Assembly: GCA_003586115.2 (NCBI GenBank)
Contig: QVOM02000090.1
Span: 12,449,637 to 12,513,636 of the forward strand
Length of the DNA: 64,000 nt
Reading direction: 5' to 3'
Source of the DNA: Salvator merianae
Taxonomy: Eukaryota; Chordata; Lepidosauria; Squamata; Teiidae
A model generated the notes under the pieces. That model saw only the letters and a list, made by a program, of their open reading frames with translations. It was not told the origin of the DNA and did no database searches. Shown piece after piece: positions 23,049 to 33,100 of this stretch. Numbering within the stretch: the stretch's first letter is position 1; every line of letters starts with the position of its first letter. Both the position numbers and the translations under genes were made by a program.

Positions 23049-23954
23049 ACTGTTTTTCAGCGAGAAAACCCACAAATGCACCTGCAAATAGGAGCCTCTG
23101 TGGACATCATATTAGCATTCAAATGAAAGCATTTTCTCATCTGCTTGGCCTGAACAGCCTTAAAACCATTTTTATCAGCCAACGCCGTACTTTAATAGCC
23201 TAGATTTCCAGCATCCAATAAAGAGGTTAAGAGGCCCTGCTAGAGGCCAAGACGCAAGGTGCCAAAAGAGGACAGAAATAACAATGCAGAAAAGTCAGAG
23301 AGTCGATAGGGCAAGTGTTACTGAAACTTCTGCAAATTAGGTAACCAGAATCAAATGCAACATTGTTCACTAGTATTCCTAGAGTTTAAAGCCTCAGTGG
23401 GCAATTCCGCAGTTGCTAACTGGAGAAAGAGCTTAAGCAAGTTTATCTATGAAATCTTGCAAGTTGTGCAAACTGAACTGGGGGGGGAGGTTAACTGTAT
23501 ATTTAAACAGAGGAATACAAACATTTAAAGATGTATATCTATGTTTTGCCATATAAGGATACAACTGGCTAAGTTTATCATGGGTAATACTGTAGGATTT
23601 CCCTTCCATTTGGCTATCTGCGCGATAGATAAACTGAAACAACGAAATGAAAACTGAGACAAAGGAATAAGCCTTTAATGTTTTGTCTCTTTGGAATTAA
23701 GCCTGTCACATGGAATTATGTTTTTTGTCCTTCTGCCATCTTGGGAGGTTTTTTGGCAAAATAAATAAATGAAATAAGATGTAATCTCCACTAAGTAACC
23801 AAACCTCAGACGAAGCACATGCTTTCTTCTTAGACAGACTTCTGTTCCTCTATCATCAGTATTTTTTTCTCTTTAATAAAATCCTGGAGACACCAGGCCA
23901 GATGCCTGGGCATTTCTGTATGTGTAGCACTTCTCATTATATTTATCTATCTTC
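23049..23954. other. No gene seen; possible LINE tail at 23,690-23,780
   Basis: Mostly unique. 'cttgggaggttttttggcaa' followed by AATAAATAAATGAAATAA near 23740-23780 could be a decayed LINE 3' end. Confidence 0.35.
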
Positions 23955-24260
23955 AAAAAAATTTATAGCACCCACCTTCATAGCAGTCCTTGCACAGAGC
24001 ACAGATCAAAACCAGAAAAGCTTAAAGTGGTGATACGTAAGTATAAATATAAAATAAAAATAAATAAGGTAAACAAAGCAAGGCAACAACAAGAAAATGA
24101 TTCACAATCCCCCAAAGCCCAGATGAACAAATTACTTTCCATCAGGTATTGAAACATGGCCAGGGCAAGTGCCTAGCGGGTCGCAGTGGAAAGGCTGTTT
24201 CATAATGTGGGGCCACCACTGAGAATGACCTGTTTCTGGCAATGTTCCCATATGTGACAC
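23955..24260 (-). mobile_element. L2-like LINE 3' region, inverted
   Basis: Contains AAATTTATAGCACCCACCTT, an internal AATAAAAATAAATAAG tract, and CATAATGTGGGGCCACCACT then GAGAATGACC. The last is the complement of the LINE block preceding its 3' end. Heavily diverged. Confidence 0.55.
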
Positions 24261-24849
24261 AAAAACCATCCTAGGAAGTATTAGGTAAAAACAGTCCTTC
24301 CCTTCTCTTCCTTCTCTTTCCCTTCTACTCCTCCTTACATCTTCTGATACCTGATTTCAAGATAGATCCATATGCCTGATATCAGATTCCTGGATCCTAG
24401 CCATACTGTAAGAAGCAGTGATCTGCTCATTTAACAGTGATTTTCAGCTGCTACACTGCCAATTTAACTGCCTATAGCCAGTTGTGTAAGTTTGGGGCTT
24501 GGTCCTACTCTGAAGATCAAGCGGTTAAGGAATCGCTTACAACCAACCTGTGCAGACTTTCAATAGACTCCCACACACAGAGAGACATCTGAGGACTACT
24601 AATGACCCAAGCTGAAGTCCATATGGAGACGGACTGGGTCGGTAGATGCCCGCAATTCACCTCTAATGGCCCCATGCTTGGCGACTGTAGCTGGACAAAT
24701 CCTGGATAACAGGGCTACAGAAGGCCTCTTTCTCTGACATTCCCCAGACTCCAATACATTGTGCTTGGGTGGTGCAAATGGACCCTCTTTATCCTAAGTC
24801 GGCTTGGAAGCCTGCATCTGGAGAAAGACACGCCAACAAGCTCACCCGT
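24261..24849. other. No recognisable feature
   Basis: Unique sequence with a CT-rich tract near 24297-24338. Confidence 0.4.
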
Positions 24850-25310
24850 GCTTCCCTTGGCGCACGCAGGAAAGTTAGGTATCAGCATGTCTGTGCTTGC
24901 AAGAGGCGTAAACAAAAGCTCGGCACGTTCTGACTGAAGACACAGTTCGCATCTGGTGTGGAGGCCCTGGCCTTTGTGCTTCAGGATTACTGCAGCTTAA
25001 ACTGAGGCAAGGAAGCCTGGATCCGGCCGTGCGCGTGCGTGTAATTCTTTCCACACTGCAAGGTTCTGGAGCCCAGTCAGGGACACAACCCAGCCGTGCA
25101 GTGGAAACTTGTTTGCAATGCAAACACAGCAGCCTCCGCGAGCAGAGGAAGTCCTGCCCTCGCACACCTATCTCAAAGGGGTAACGAGGCAAAGGCAGCA
25201 GAGAAAATGCACGCAAATGCAATTCACAGCAGGGGAAAGCACGCTTGGGGTGAGTGTGCTGTAACACACGTACACACGCGGAAACCCCGAACGGCAAGAG
25301 CCATTGCCGA
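24850..25310. other. Weak CpG cluster
   Basis: CpG dinucleotides are denser here than in flanking DNA (GTGCGCGTGCGTG near 25029, CTCCGCGAGCAG near 25134, several others). It falls far short of the main island. Could be a minor or distal promoter, or chance. A 140-codon minus-strand frame overlaps but lacks a family signature. Confidence 0.25.
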
Positions 25311-25846
25311 GAATGTTCAGTTCAGAGTCACACCTGAGAATTTCTATTGCAAGGCCCTGATGAGATTCCTCCAAAACTCTCCTTATGTGAATCAATATCA
25401 CATTCTGCTATGATGGCTTAGTTTCCAAAGTTACCAAGCACACCTTTTAAATTTATTATTATTATTTTCGGCCAGATTGTATTTTCTCCCTGCCCATTAA
25501 GCCTCTGTCACAACAAGCAACCTATAGCTTCAACCAAAAGTCCACCTCTTACACTGCAGGGCACTGGAAGTGCTTCTCCGTCCTGCTATATGCGCACAGG
25601 CTACACCGACTGTACTACATTATGTATCCTTAGAGAAACTGGAATGGACACAGATTTACAGCTTCCCAACTTCCTGGTTTCCCGTGCTAAATATAAACCA
25701 CCTTCCCCTCTGGATTCGAGGAATGGCTTTTTGTTGAAAGGAAAATCTAGACAGATAATGTTTTCTATCTGCTGGTGAAAGGGGCTGTTTTTTCCACTTA
25801 AAAAGGAACAGGGCTGGTTACCTGAGCTATTCAGAAAACAGACCAG
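25311..25846. other. No recognisable feature
   Basis: Unique sequence with a short ATT run at about 25454-25469. Confidence 0.4.
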
Positions 25847-25880
25847 CGGGGAGGGGAGGGGAGGGGAGGCATGGGGGGGC
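25847..25880 (+). repeat. (GGGGA)n tract with G-quadruplex potential
   Basis: Four to five G4 runs separated by single A, followed by ATGGGGGGGC. The plus strand fits a canonical intramolecular G-quadruplex pattern with one-base loops. Confidence 0.75.
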
Positions 25881-26202
25881 AGCTTGGGGAATGCAGCATT
25901 TTTAAGACCTTAATGCAGTGAGGACCTAGCCATGCTTTTCTGCCTCCTAAGTCTCTATGCAGAGAAAATCGGATTTAATACATAAACATAAACCACTGAG
26001 TAAAATTCTGAGCAGGGATGACCAGAGATTTAACTCCTTAGAAATAGGAGCAAGCAGGTTATGCTGCTGTGTAATACCTTAACAATCTTTCCCAGCTCAG
26101 GCAGACTTTCTTCCAGGAGTGGATAATGCAGTTAATAATTCTAGGTCTGTTGTAGTGCCTGAGGAATTGGGTAACAGGCACCTGCCATAACCCCAAGCAG
26201 CA
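25881..26202. other. No recognisable feature
   Basis: Unique sequence between a G-rich tract and a SINE dimer. Confidence 0.4.
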
Positions 26203-26343
26203 GGGGCTGTGGCTCAGTGGCAAACAGCCTGGGAAGCAGAGGGTTGCCAGTTCAATCCCCAGCCTCTCCCCAAAAGTAGGCAGTAGCAAACCACTTCTGT
26301 ATCTTTGCCAAGAAAACTGGATAGAGATGCCCATGGAGTCTGG
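26203..26343 (+). mobile_element. tRNA-derived SINE, unit 1
   Basis: Pol III A-box-like TGGCTCAGTGG (26210-26220) and B-box-like AGTTCAATCCC (26249-26259), then the SINE body CAAACCACTTCTGTATCTTT and GCCAAGAAAACTGGATAGAG. It runs directly into a second unit. Confidence 0.8.
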
Positions 26344-26545
26344 GAGGGCCTGTGGCTCAGCAGTAGAGCAAACTGTCCGGAAAGCAGAGGGTTACTGGTT
26401 CGATCCCCAGCCTCTTCCCAGAAGTAGGCAATGGCAAACCACTTTGGTACGTCTGCCAAGAAAACTGCATGGGGTCAACCCCAGGATTGTACCCCAAGAC
26501 TTTCAGGTAAAGGACAAGATAAAAATGCAAATAAATAAATAAATA
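26344..26545 (+). mobile_element. tRNA-derived SINE, unit 2 with A-rich tail
   Basis: A box TGGCTCAGCAG from 26353 and a perfect B box GGTTCGATCCC (26397-26407). The body has GGCAATGGCAAACCACTTTG and CTGCATGGGGTCAACC, and the 3' tail is AAAATGCAAATAAATAAATA. Head-to-tail with unit 1, so either a dimeric insertion or two insertions. Related copies lie inverted at 34.2 and 55.0-55.3 kb. Confidence 0.85.
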
Positions 26546-27009
26546 ACAGTATCCCTAAGCAATGAAGGAGAACCACATATATTCTTTGCTCTCCTCTGTG
26601 AACATCCCTATTGAAATGGCTTTTGCCTTCTGAAAGCAAAAAAGACAAAAGATTTTTGGCATTAATGATGCACCGTAGAATGAAATATATATTGTATCTT
26701 GCATGCACATGTACGAACACAGTCTATGCAATTTAGTCATTCCTTTAAAATGTGTCATTCATTTCTGAAAGAATTCGACTCCCCCCATTTCCTCTTTTCC
26801 TGCTCCCCCTTTTTTTCCTCCTCCAAAGCATAGAGAAAACTCCTCTGCTTGTCTAGTGATTGGAAGGGCTTATTTCACACAGCAAAATGTATACTGTTAA
26901 GGAGGTGTCCTTGGCTGGTTAATTGGGTTTAAAACTGCTTAAAACAATAATAATGGGACAGGTCTGGGTGGAAATTCTGCAGGTGATGGAAGAAACACAA
27001 ACCTTGGAG
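26546..27009. other. No recognisable feature
   Basis: Unique sequence with C/T-rich stretches near 26780-26822. Confidence 0.4.
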
Positions 27010-27200
27010 CTTTTATTATTATGATGATTTTGCAAATATGATTTCGCAAAGCTCTAGAATGCCATTTGGCGTACTTATTGGGCCAAATGACACTGCATTG
27101 CACCGAAAATGGTCCCCAATAAGCACATTTGACTTATTACTCTTGTATGAACAGAAATTATTTTTATTTTACCCTGCCCTGAAAACTCACCCAGGACACA
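27010..27200. promoter_or_regulatory. Putative conserved non-coding element
   Basis: ATTATTATGATGATTTTGCA, then AATATGATTTCGCAAAG, and 'cttattgggccaaatgac' mirrored later by CCCCAATAAGCACATTTGAC. These are paired AATAAG/CTTATT elements in repeat-free DNA. Motif-based call only. Confidence 0.3.
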
Positions 27201-28724
27201 ATACGACAAATGAAACTAAACCAGGGCATGAACTGCCAGCTGTTTTACTTCAAGATCTCTGTCTCAACTTTGGGTTTCACTTCATCCTAATCTTGGTCAA
27301 ATTAAAACCTCTGTTAGCTCTGCGTTTTGTGCTTTGGTCGCGCCTGGATGAGTAAATGTGATCCATTATCAGTACAACGCCACATCCGCCAAAGAAATTG
27401 TCAAAGCGAACTGCAACCGAGAGGCACAAACCACAAACACATGCCTGGCTGAGAAAGCAGAAGCAGCGAAGTGCAGAAAAATGAAAAAAAAAATGTTTTA
27501 TGACTGTATCCTGTGAAGGTGAAGGAGGGGGAAAGCCACGAGTTAACTTCACGTAGCAGCAGGTAACTGCTCAGGTCGCCACAGGGAATGTAATGCATTA
27601 CCTTCGAGTGAGGACTTGACAATCCTTCGGGCACCATCTTTCCTCTGGGAAGGTGAAAACACACCTGGGCCAATTACAAGGCTGTGTTGTACAGGGGTGC
27701 CTGCTTGCCAAGGCTTTCCAAAGGCAGCTGAGGAGGAAAAACTGCCCCCATCTCTGTGGACTGTGGTTTCTTCCTTTTCGCTTTGGCTATAGTCATTATG
27801 GTTTTGCAACTTACTCAGGAAGAATCCTAAACATTCTGCTCCACCACAAAATCTTTCCTCCTTTTTCTTTTGGAGGAAAAGAGTTCCAAGAGCCAGACAT
27901 CCCAAGAAGACCAGGCTTTTTTTGTGCGAGTGTGTGTGTTTGGAAACAAAACAGCCATCGCATCTGCAAGGCTCAAACCCCGTCCAAGAGACTTCTTCAA
28001 AGCCAAGCCTCCTGTTGAACAGGTCTTCCGATAAGTTTGGCTTAGGATACAGCCAGGCTGGGTCCATTTACAGCGCCGTCATTCAAGGACTGATTAAATC
28101 CTGCTGTGTGTTTTTCTCTAGGCTGCATCCAACTGGCTTTCAGGGTGGCTGAATGCAGCTGAAATTCAAGCACTTTTTGCTCCATGTCTAAGTGTGAAGA
28201 TACATGTGCTTGTGAGTCCATGTAGACTTGACTCCAGCATATATTATATGCTTCACCATGATCCAGACTGCAGTTTCCCAGAATTCTATGGGTTCACCCA
28301 TTTAAGTAAGGAAACTTACATTTGCAAGCTGAAGATCAGGCTAATGGAAGCTTGCAAAAAAAGCTTGGGATCTGGTTTGAAGTGGGAGGTCCCCAAGTTT
28401 GCTCCCAAGCAAGCATTGTGCGTAGATGTGTGCCTGCACCCTTACACTTACACTCACACTCTCACACACAAACACCATTCCCACTGCACAGGGCCAACAA
28501 TCTCCTTTTGAGGCCACTCAGATCACACCCCAGGTGCAGGGGTGCTTCTAGATTGCCCTAATTTGGGGGTCACCCACGTTCTAGAAAATAGACTTCCCTT
28601 TTTGGACCAGGTGGGCATTTACTCTTTCATGATATTTCCTGCCCCCCCTCTCTCTCTTTCCTCCCTGCCCCCCAACGTGGAGAGGGAAAGAGAGGATGGA
28701 GAGGTGGGAGGAAAGGGTATACTG
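27201..28724. other. No recognisable feature
   Basis: Unique sequence. The 172-codon minus-strand frame (27549-28067) and its plus-strand shadow show no family signature. A CACA-rich patch lies near 28440-28475. Confidence 0.4.
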
Positions 28725-28790
28725 GAAGGAAGGAAGGAAGGAAGGAAGGAAGGAAGGAAGGAAGGAAGGAAGGAAGGAGGGAAGGAAGGC
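28725..28790 (+). repeat. (GGAA)n microsatellite
   Basis: About 15 GGAA units, nearly uninterrupted, about 300 bp before the CpG island begins. GGAA is the ETS core, and long GGAA runs can act as ETS-family binding arrays in some genomes. A role here is speculative. Confidence 0.9.
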
Positions 28791-29525
28791 GCAGAATTAT
28801 ACACGGAGAAACCACGAATCCTCTTTACTTCTCCAGATCGGGCCTGGCCTCCGTTTCCCCCAAGGGGAGCTAGCCAACTCCGCTTCCGAACCAGTTCTCA
28901 GGTCTCCTCTGCGCAGTTCTGCATTAAGATTCGACTGCCTGCCTGGAGGAATTATTTCTACCACCCCTGCCCTCCCCTCCCCCGAAAAAAGGGCGAGAAA
29001 ACAGCATTTTCTCCAGCAGTCTTTGGATTATTTTGTTCCTCGTGGCGATCTCCCAGGGAAAAAAAATAGCATTTTTTTTTCCAGAGCGGGAGAGGGACTG
29101 GAAAGAGGGATTTTACTTATGACGGGGGCGGGAGCAAGGGGGGAGAAAACAAAGTCAGGTACTTAAAAGCAGGGTGGGGGAGAACGGAAAGGAGAGACTT
29201 GGTCCGCGTTCCCAGAAAACAGGCGCGAGAGAGAACGGCGTTCAGTCAGCGGCTTTTCTTTCTTTCTTTCTGGCGCGGGCTGGGGTAGGCAAGCCCGAGG
29301 ACACGCGAGGCATTTCCCCGGGTTTGCCTGCCTCGTTCGCCCGCTGCCCTTCGGGGCCCGTCAGCCAATTCCAGCTGTGCTCGACCAGATCCAGAGAACT
29401 GACGGGGGGGTGGGGGTCGACTGCAAATTGCAGTCAGAAGCCAGAAGCACTCTGCAAAGCGGCGTCGGGTGTAAACAGGCAGCTGATGCCTGTCTGGTTT
29501 TGAGGTTTCCCTTTAAAAAAAAAAA

Positions 29526-29533
29526 ATGCAAAT
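29526..29533 (+). promoter_or_regulatory. Octamer motif ATGCAAAT
   Basis: A perfect POU octamer at the A-rich upstream edge of the densest part of the island. A single 8-mer, so it may be chance. Confidence 0.3.
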
Positions 29534-29669
29534 AAAAAAGCTGCGATAATCACACGACGGTGGAAAAAAGAAAGGAGGCGCCCCGGCCCGCTCGCTCCTC
29601 GAAAACGAACGAGCCGTCCGTCCCGACTCGCTATTTGCCTTCCTTTCCGAGGGGAACCATCCCAGGGCT

Positions 29670-29682
29670 GCTTACCTCCCTC
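29670..29682 (-). other. Candidate 5' splice site (minus strand)
   Basis: On the minus strand the sequence reads GGGAG|GTAAGC, a near-consensus donor with the exon at or above 29,676 and the intron from 29,675 downwards. It is the best donor seen inside the CpG island and would fit a first exon of a leftward transcript. No acceptor is identified. Confidence 0.3.
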
Positions 29683-29814
29683 CGGAGCGCGATGCAATCC
29701 GAGCCGGGCGGCCCTGGCGAAGCAATCACAGAAGCGCCCTTGGCAACTTGGCGGCGGCGGCAGGGCCAAGCAAGCGATAATCCACACGGCGCACCGCGAA
29801 GGCGCCTCGTTCCC

Positions 29815-29860
29815 AGGCGGGCAGGCGGGCGGGGGCCGGCTGGCTGGCTGGGCGGGCGGG
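29815..29860 (+). other. G-quadruplex-prone tract in CpG island
   Basis: A run of GGCGGGCAGGCGGGCGGGGG followed by GGCTGGCTGGCTGGGCGGGCGGG gives many closely spaced G2-G5 runs on the plus strand. Confidence 0.6.
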
Positions 29861-30652
29861 CTCCTCAATGCGTGCGAGGCGAGAGGCGCCTTGGACGCGC
29901 TTCGAGGGCGGCAGCAGCAGCAGCGCCTTCTTCTTCCTCCTCCTCGGCACAAAGAAACATCCACCCAGCGGCCGAGGGGAACGAGCGCGAGGCGCCGCCG
30001 GGCGCGACAGGCAGCGCTCGCCGGCCAACCTCCCTACCGGCGCAGAGGAGACCTCGGCCAAGCCCCCGGCGGCGGCGGCGGCGGCGCGAAAAGGCGGGGA
30101 GCTCGCCCTCCTCGCCTGGCCGGCCCAAGAAGGCGCCCCGGGCTTTGCGTTTAATCTTGGTTTCTCCCCCTCGCCTCTTCTCTCCTTCTCCACGCAGCCA
30201 GATCCTCTCGCAAGGGCGGCGGGGCGGGCGCAGCGCTTTCCCCGCGAAGGCGGGAAGCAAAGGCGCCTGCTTTGCCCTTTTTTCTTTTTAAAAAGCGAAC
30301 CCCGAAGTTTCCCCCCGATCTTTTTTGTTCCTTCGCCGAGCCGCAGGAACCCGGGCCGGGGGTGTTCCGGGGCTTTCGCTGCTCGCCTCTTCCTCGCTTC
30401 CCCCCTCCGCGTGTCAAGCCAAACCGACAATTCCAAGAGCCACCGGCGCGCACAACCAAGCAACCCTTTAGCTCCCAAGCCGACGAAGAGCCATCGCGTC
30501 CGGGCTCCGGCTGCGGGGCCGCCGCGAAGAAGGAACCGGAGCGAGGGGAGCCGGCCGCCCAGCTCCCGTCCGCATGGGGAAGCAGCGGCGGAGCGCCAAG
30601 GAGGGCGGGCGGCGAGGCGACGGAGGAGCCCCGAGGAAGGAAGCGCTGGGCG

Positions 30653-30667
30653 CCAATCAAAGCCAAT
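30653..30667 (+). promoter_or_regulatory. Tandem CCAAT boxes
   Basis: Two perfect CCAAT pentamers, both in GCCAATCA context (NF-Y-type flank), at 30,653-30,657 and 30,663-30,667. They are 10 bp apart, one helical turn. If functional, CCAAT boxes usually lie 60-100 bp upstream of a start site, predicting plus-strand initiation near 30,720-30,770. No ATTGG was seen in the island that would mark the minus strand. Confidence 0.5.
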
Positions 30668-30760
30668 CACCACCGGAGCCTGCGAGAGGGTTCTCCTTTT
30701 TCCCGTTCTTTCTTCCTCTCTTTCTTTTTGTTCAAGTCTTGGAAGCCATTATTCCCAACC

Positions 30761-30820
30761 ATGGAAGAGAGCGGGGGTGGGGAGGAGGAGGAGGGGGGGA
30801 AGGAGCAAGAAGGAGAATAG
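30761..30820 (+). CDS. Short open frame in strong Kozak context (possible uORF)
   Basis: A 19-codon frame beginning ACCATGG and encoding MEESGGGEEEEGGKEQEGE before a TAG stop. It lies about 95 bp after the second CCAAT box, where a plus-strand 5' UTR would be expected. It is acidic and low complexity with no known function. It could be a regulatory upstream ORF if transcribed, or simply GA-rich chance sequence. Confidence 0.25.
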   Translation: MEESGGGEEEEGGKEQEGE

Positions 30821-30919
30821 GACGATAAAAACAAAAAGCCTCCGCCGATCTCCAGGCTCGTGGTTTGCCCCGAAGGGATGCGGGCTGGCGCTGGCGGGCT
30901 CCTCCAAGGCGCCCCCGGG

Positions 30920-30961
30920 CGCAGCAGCAGCAGCAGCAGCAGCTCCTCCTCCTCCTCCTCT
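30920..30961 (+). repeat. (AGC)n(TCC)n compound trinucleotide run
   Basis: About seven GCA/AGC units followed directly by about six TCC units inside the CpG island. In the plus-strand frames this gives poly-Ser or poly-Gln/Leu. The frame with poly-Ser ends at 31,117. Typical of 5'-UTR or first-exon trinucleotide runs. Confidence 0.8.
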
Positions 30962-31129
30962 GTCTGCCCGCCGCTTCCCTTCGCCCAGCTCCGGCTCCGC
31001 AAGCGAAGCCGCTCCGGAGGCGACTGCTCCGCGCGCAGCCGATCGCCAGCGCCTAAATCGGAGCCGGAGCGAGAGATGGAGACAGGGAGCGAGAGAGGAG
31101 AGCCTAGGCTAGACTAATCCAGCCAAGAG

Positions 31130-31200
31130 AAGCAGAGCTGCTCGCTCGCTCTCTCGCTCGCTCCCGCTCTTCCTCCCTCCCTCCTCCCTCCCAGCCCCGG
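31130..31200. repeat. CTCG/CT-rich tract at 3' part of island
   Basis: CTCGCTCGCTCTCTCGCTCG then CTTCCTCCCTCCCTCCTCCC, a pyrimidine-rich tract. Could be 5'-UTR sequence. No gene evidence of its own. Confidence 0.5.
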
Positions 31201-31716
31201 CTCTGAGGCTGGGGTGGCCTCGGTGGCGCGCACAAGGTCACCAAAGCCACACGCGTCGCCGCCTGTGTCCTCCCTCCCTCTCGCAGGAGGGCTTGCTCTC
31301 CAAAACAACCCCGCGCCCCTTCCTGCACCAGCTGTCCCGTCCCGTCCCGTCTGTCCCTTACTACCCCCCCGGGAGGGCAGGTGCTGGAGGCAAAGCGAGA
31401 TTTCTGCTCCTCCCGTTGGAAGGGGGAGGGCATTTGGCAACTGGGGCGCGCGCCTGGAGGATCCAGCCAAAGGGAAACCAGAGAGAGAGGGATTTGGGCA
31501 GGGGGAAGGAAGCCCCCCTTGGGTCTCTCCTGGACCCAGCCGAAGACCACAACCGCTTCTTCACTTCAAGCAATCCAGGAAGAGATCCCTGCCATCACCT
31601 TCGCCGGATGAAAAGGAGCAAAATCCACTTCTCTGCCCTCCATTTCCTTTCGCTCTCAAACGTCAGGTTTCCTCTGCCTACGATCATGAAGGCTGCAGAC
31701 CTCAGCATTTAGGTTC

Positions 31717-31940
31717 TGCCCAGCCGATCTTGCCCCAGACGGAAAGCTAAGCAGGAGCCAGGCTTCCGTTGTGCTTGGGGGGACCACCTAGAAACGCCAG
31801 GCGCTGTTGGGTAGGCTGGGAGCAATGAGAGGCAAAGGAAAACCACTCCTCTACGATCCCCCAGAAGTTCACACAGTCCCCAGAAGCCTTTGAACCCTGC
31901 TTCACAGGGTTGTTGCGTGGATAAACAGGGGGGAAGCGAG
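31717..31940 (+). mobile_element. 5S-rRNA-derived SINE
   Basis: The head (about 31,717-31,816) aligns by eye with vertebrate 5S rRNA: GCCGATCTTG, then GGAAAGCTAAGCAGGAGCC (5S: GGAAGCTAAGCAGGGTCGG), CTTGGGGGGACCACCTAGAA and GGCGCTGTTGGGTAGGC (5S: GGGTGCTGTAGGC). The body (AAAGGAAAACCACTCCTCT) and tail (TTCACAGGGTTGTTGCGTGG) match SINE bodies and L2-like tails seen in reptiles. The internal 5S promoter boxes are partly retained. Located about 240 bp past the CpG island. Confidence 0.75.
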
Positions 31941-32329
31941 TAACATGCACAAGCAGACTGGAAATGCAGGCATAGATGAAGTCATTCCCAGGTTAAAGCC
32001 AACAGTCAGATGCACTTTCTGTTGCCACCACAAAAGACACCTTAGGAGGCTAACAGTTTGCACAGATTCCCGCTCTTTCCTTGGCAACAAGGTAAGGCCA
32101 GTTAGCCTCCGTCTTCTTCCGGGATACCTTTCCATTTCCTGTTTTAGAATGCAGCACCTGGAATTGCTAGGTGGTCTTCCATCCACCTAACGGAGCTCAA
32201 GCACACTTAGTTTCCAAGCTCAGTGGCCTACGTGCAGACAACGGGCACTTGATACCAGCTCTAGTTCCTTCTCTTTCCTTCCTGCCCCCTTTTCAAACCT
32301 CTTGAATCTGGTGCCGCGATTTTCTGCAG
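31941..32329. other. No repeat; contains a good plus-strand splice donor
   Basis: Unique sequence. AACAAG|GTAAGG at 32,091/32,092 is the best plus-strand donor within 2 kb after the island and could end a long 5'-UTR exon or an alternative first exon. If so, the exon would include the 5S SINE. No coding signature. Confidence 0.3.
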
Positions 32330-32425
32330 CTCTGATTTCATGTTTTTATTAGTCTGTTGTTTCTGTTGATCTTGCTGAGGTTTCTTTTAATGCTATATAA
32401 GCCACCCTGGGGGCAGGAAGGAAGG
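32330..32425 (+). mobile_element. L2-like LINE 3' terminus
   Basis: 'ctgttgatcttgctgagg', then TTTTAATGCTATATAAGCCA and CCCTGGGGGCAGGAAGG, the diverged 3' end ('...taagccgccctgag...') of an L2-like LINE. Confidence 0.45.
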
Positions 32426-32910
32426 CAGCATGGGTATGTGTAACATTTCCCCCCAACCCCCAAACAAACACAACAACAAATACACCGGCAAGGAGAGGTC
32501 AGATGAAGCTGCTTTAGAAGAGATGTCCTACATCACCACCCACAGTGGCCTCCTGACAAAGATTGATGCCCCTGGTAATTCCTTTGGTTGATTGCTCCTG
32601 TATCGTGTCCATATCCATTTAGCAAAACCAAAGTTATCTAGGCAAGAGGGTGTTCGCACTCATACATGCGTACAAACCGAGAGAAGAAACCAAAGGCATT
32701 AAAACAGATGCTCTTAACCGTGATCGTGACATCAAACCTTCTGTTCTTGAGAAACTTGCTTTCCACTGTAGTTAATAATTGCAGCCAAGTTCCTGGTCGT
32801 TGCTGGTAGTAAAAGTGTCTGAAACCCTTTACCCAAGTCCAGGTCACCGAGGTTCCTGAATTTATGGGCTGGGCTGCTCATGAAACTGCAGATGTTGGAA
32901 AGACCTCACA
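32426..32910. other. No recognisable feature
   Basis: Unique sequence with a CAAACAAACACAACAACAAA patch at 32461-32480. Confidence 0.4.
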
Positions 32911-32929
32911 TCTGTCTCTTTATGGTGGG

Positions 32930-33100
32930 AGAGCAAAATGCCAATCAGGGTTAATTTGAGATAAATTTACAAGAGGACACAGGGTGACCCGTGGAGTTCC
33001 TCTTTATAGTCCTGCTAGCCGTCTGCTAAAGAGATTGCCCTGCTACGGCGTGGAAAGTTGCCGGGGCCCGCAGATTCAAAATGAGTTTTACAGGAAGATC
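32930..33100. promoter_or_regulatory. Putative conserved non-coding element
   Basis: AAAATGCCAATCAGGGTTAA, then TTTGAGATAAATTTACAAG and CTGCTACGGCGTGG in repeat-free DNA. Weak call. Confidence 0.2.

Larger units (their letters stand above)
29080..31480. promoter_or_regulatory. CpG island (probable promoter)
   Basis: About 2.4 kb of very GC-rich, CpG-dense sequence against an AT-rich, CpG-poor window. CpG is densest at 29,570-31,080. Long open frames on both strands (up to 414 codons plus, 315 minus) follow from the lack of A/T-rich stops and have low-complexity Arg/Pro/Ala/Ser content with no recognised domain, so they are not called genes. CpG islands in vertebrates usually mark promoters and first exons. 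Direction is ambiguous: CCAAT boxes favour the plus strand, while the best in-island splice donor is on the minus strand. Confidence 0.85.

Noticed and set aside
26397..26407. Functional tRNA gene
   Set aside because: A and B boxes are present, but the surrounding sequence is SINE body with an A-rich tail and no tRNA cloverleaf could be completed.
28542..29166. 175- and 156-codon frames with EGRKEGRKEGRKEG
   Set aside because: Produced by the (GGAA)n microsatellite.
29868..31112. 414-codon plus-strand open frame (and 315-codon minus-strand frame) in the CpG island
   Set aside because: Stops are rare in GC-rich DNA. Both strands are open at once, the peptides are low-complexity Arg/Pro/Ala/Ser, and no domain is recognisable.
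31717..31816. Functional 5S rRNA gene
   Set aside because: Only part of the 5S sequence is matched, with indels, and it continues into a SINE body.
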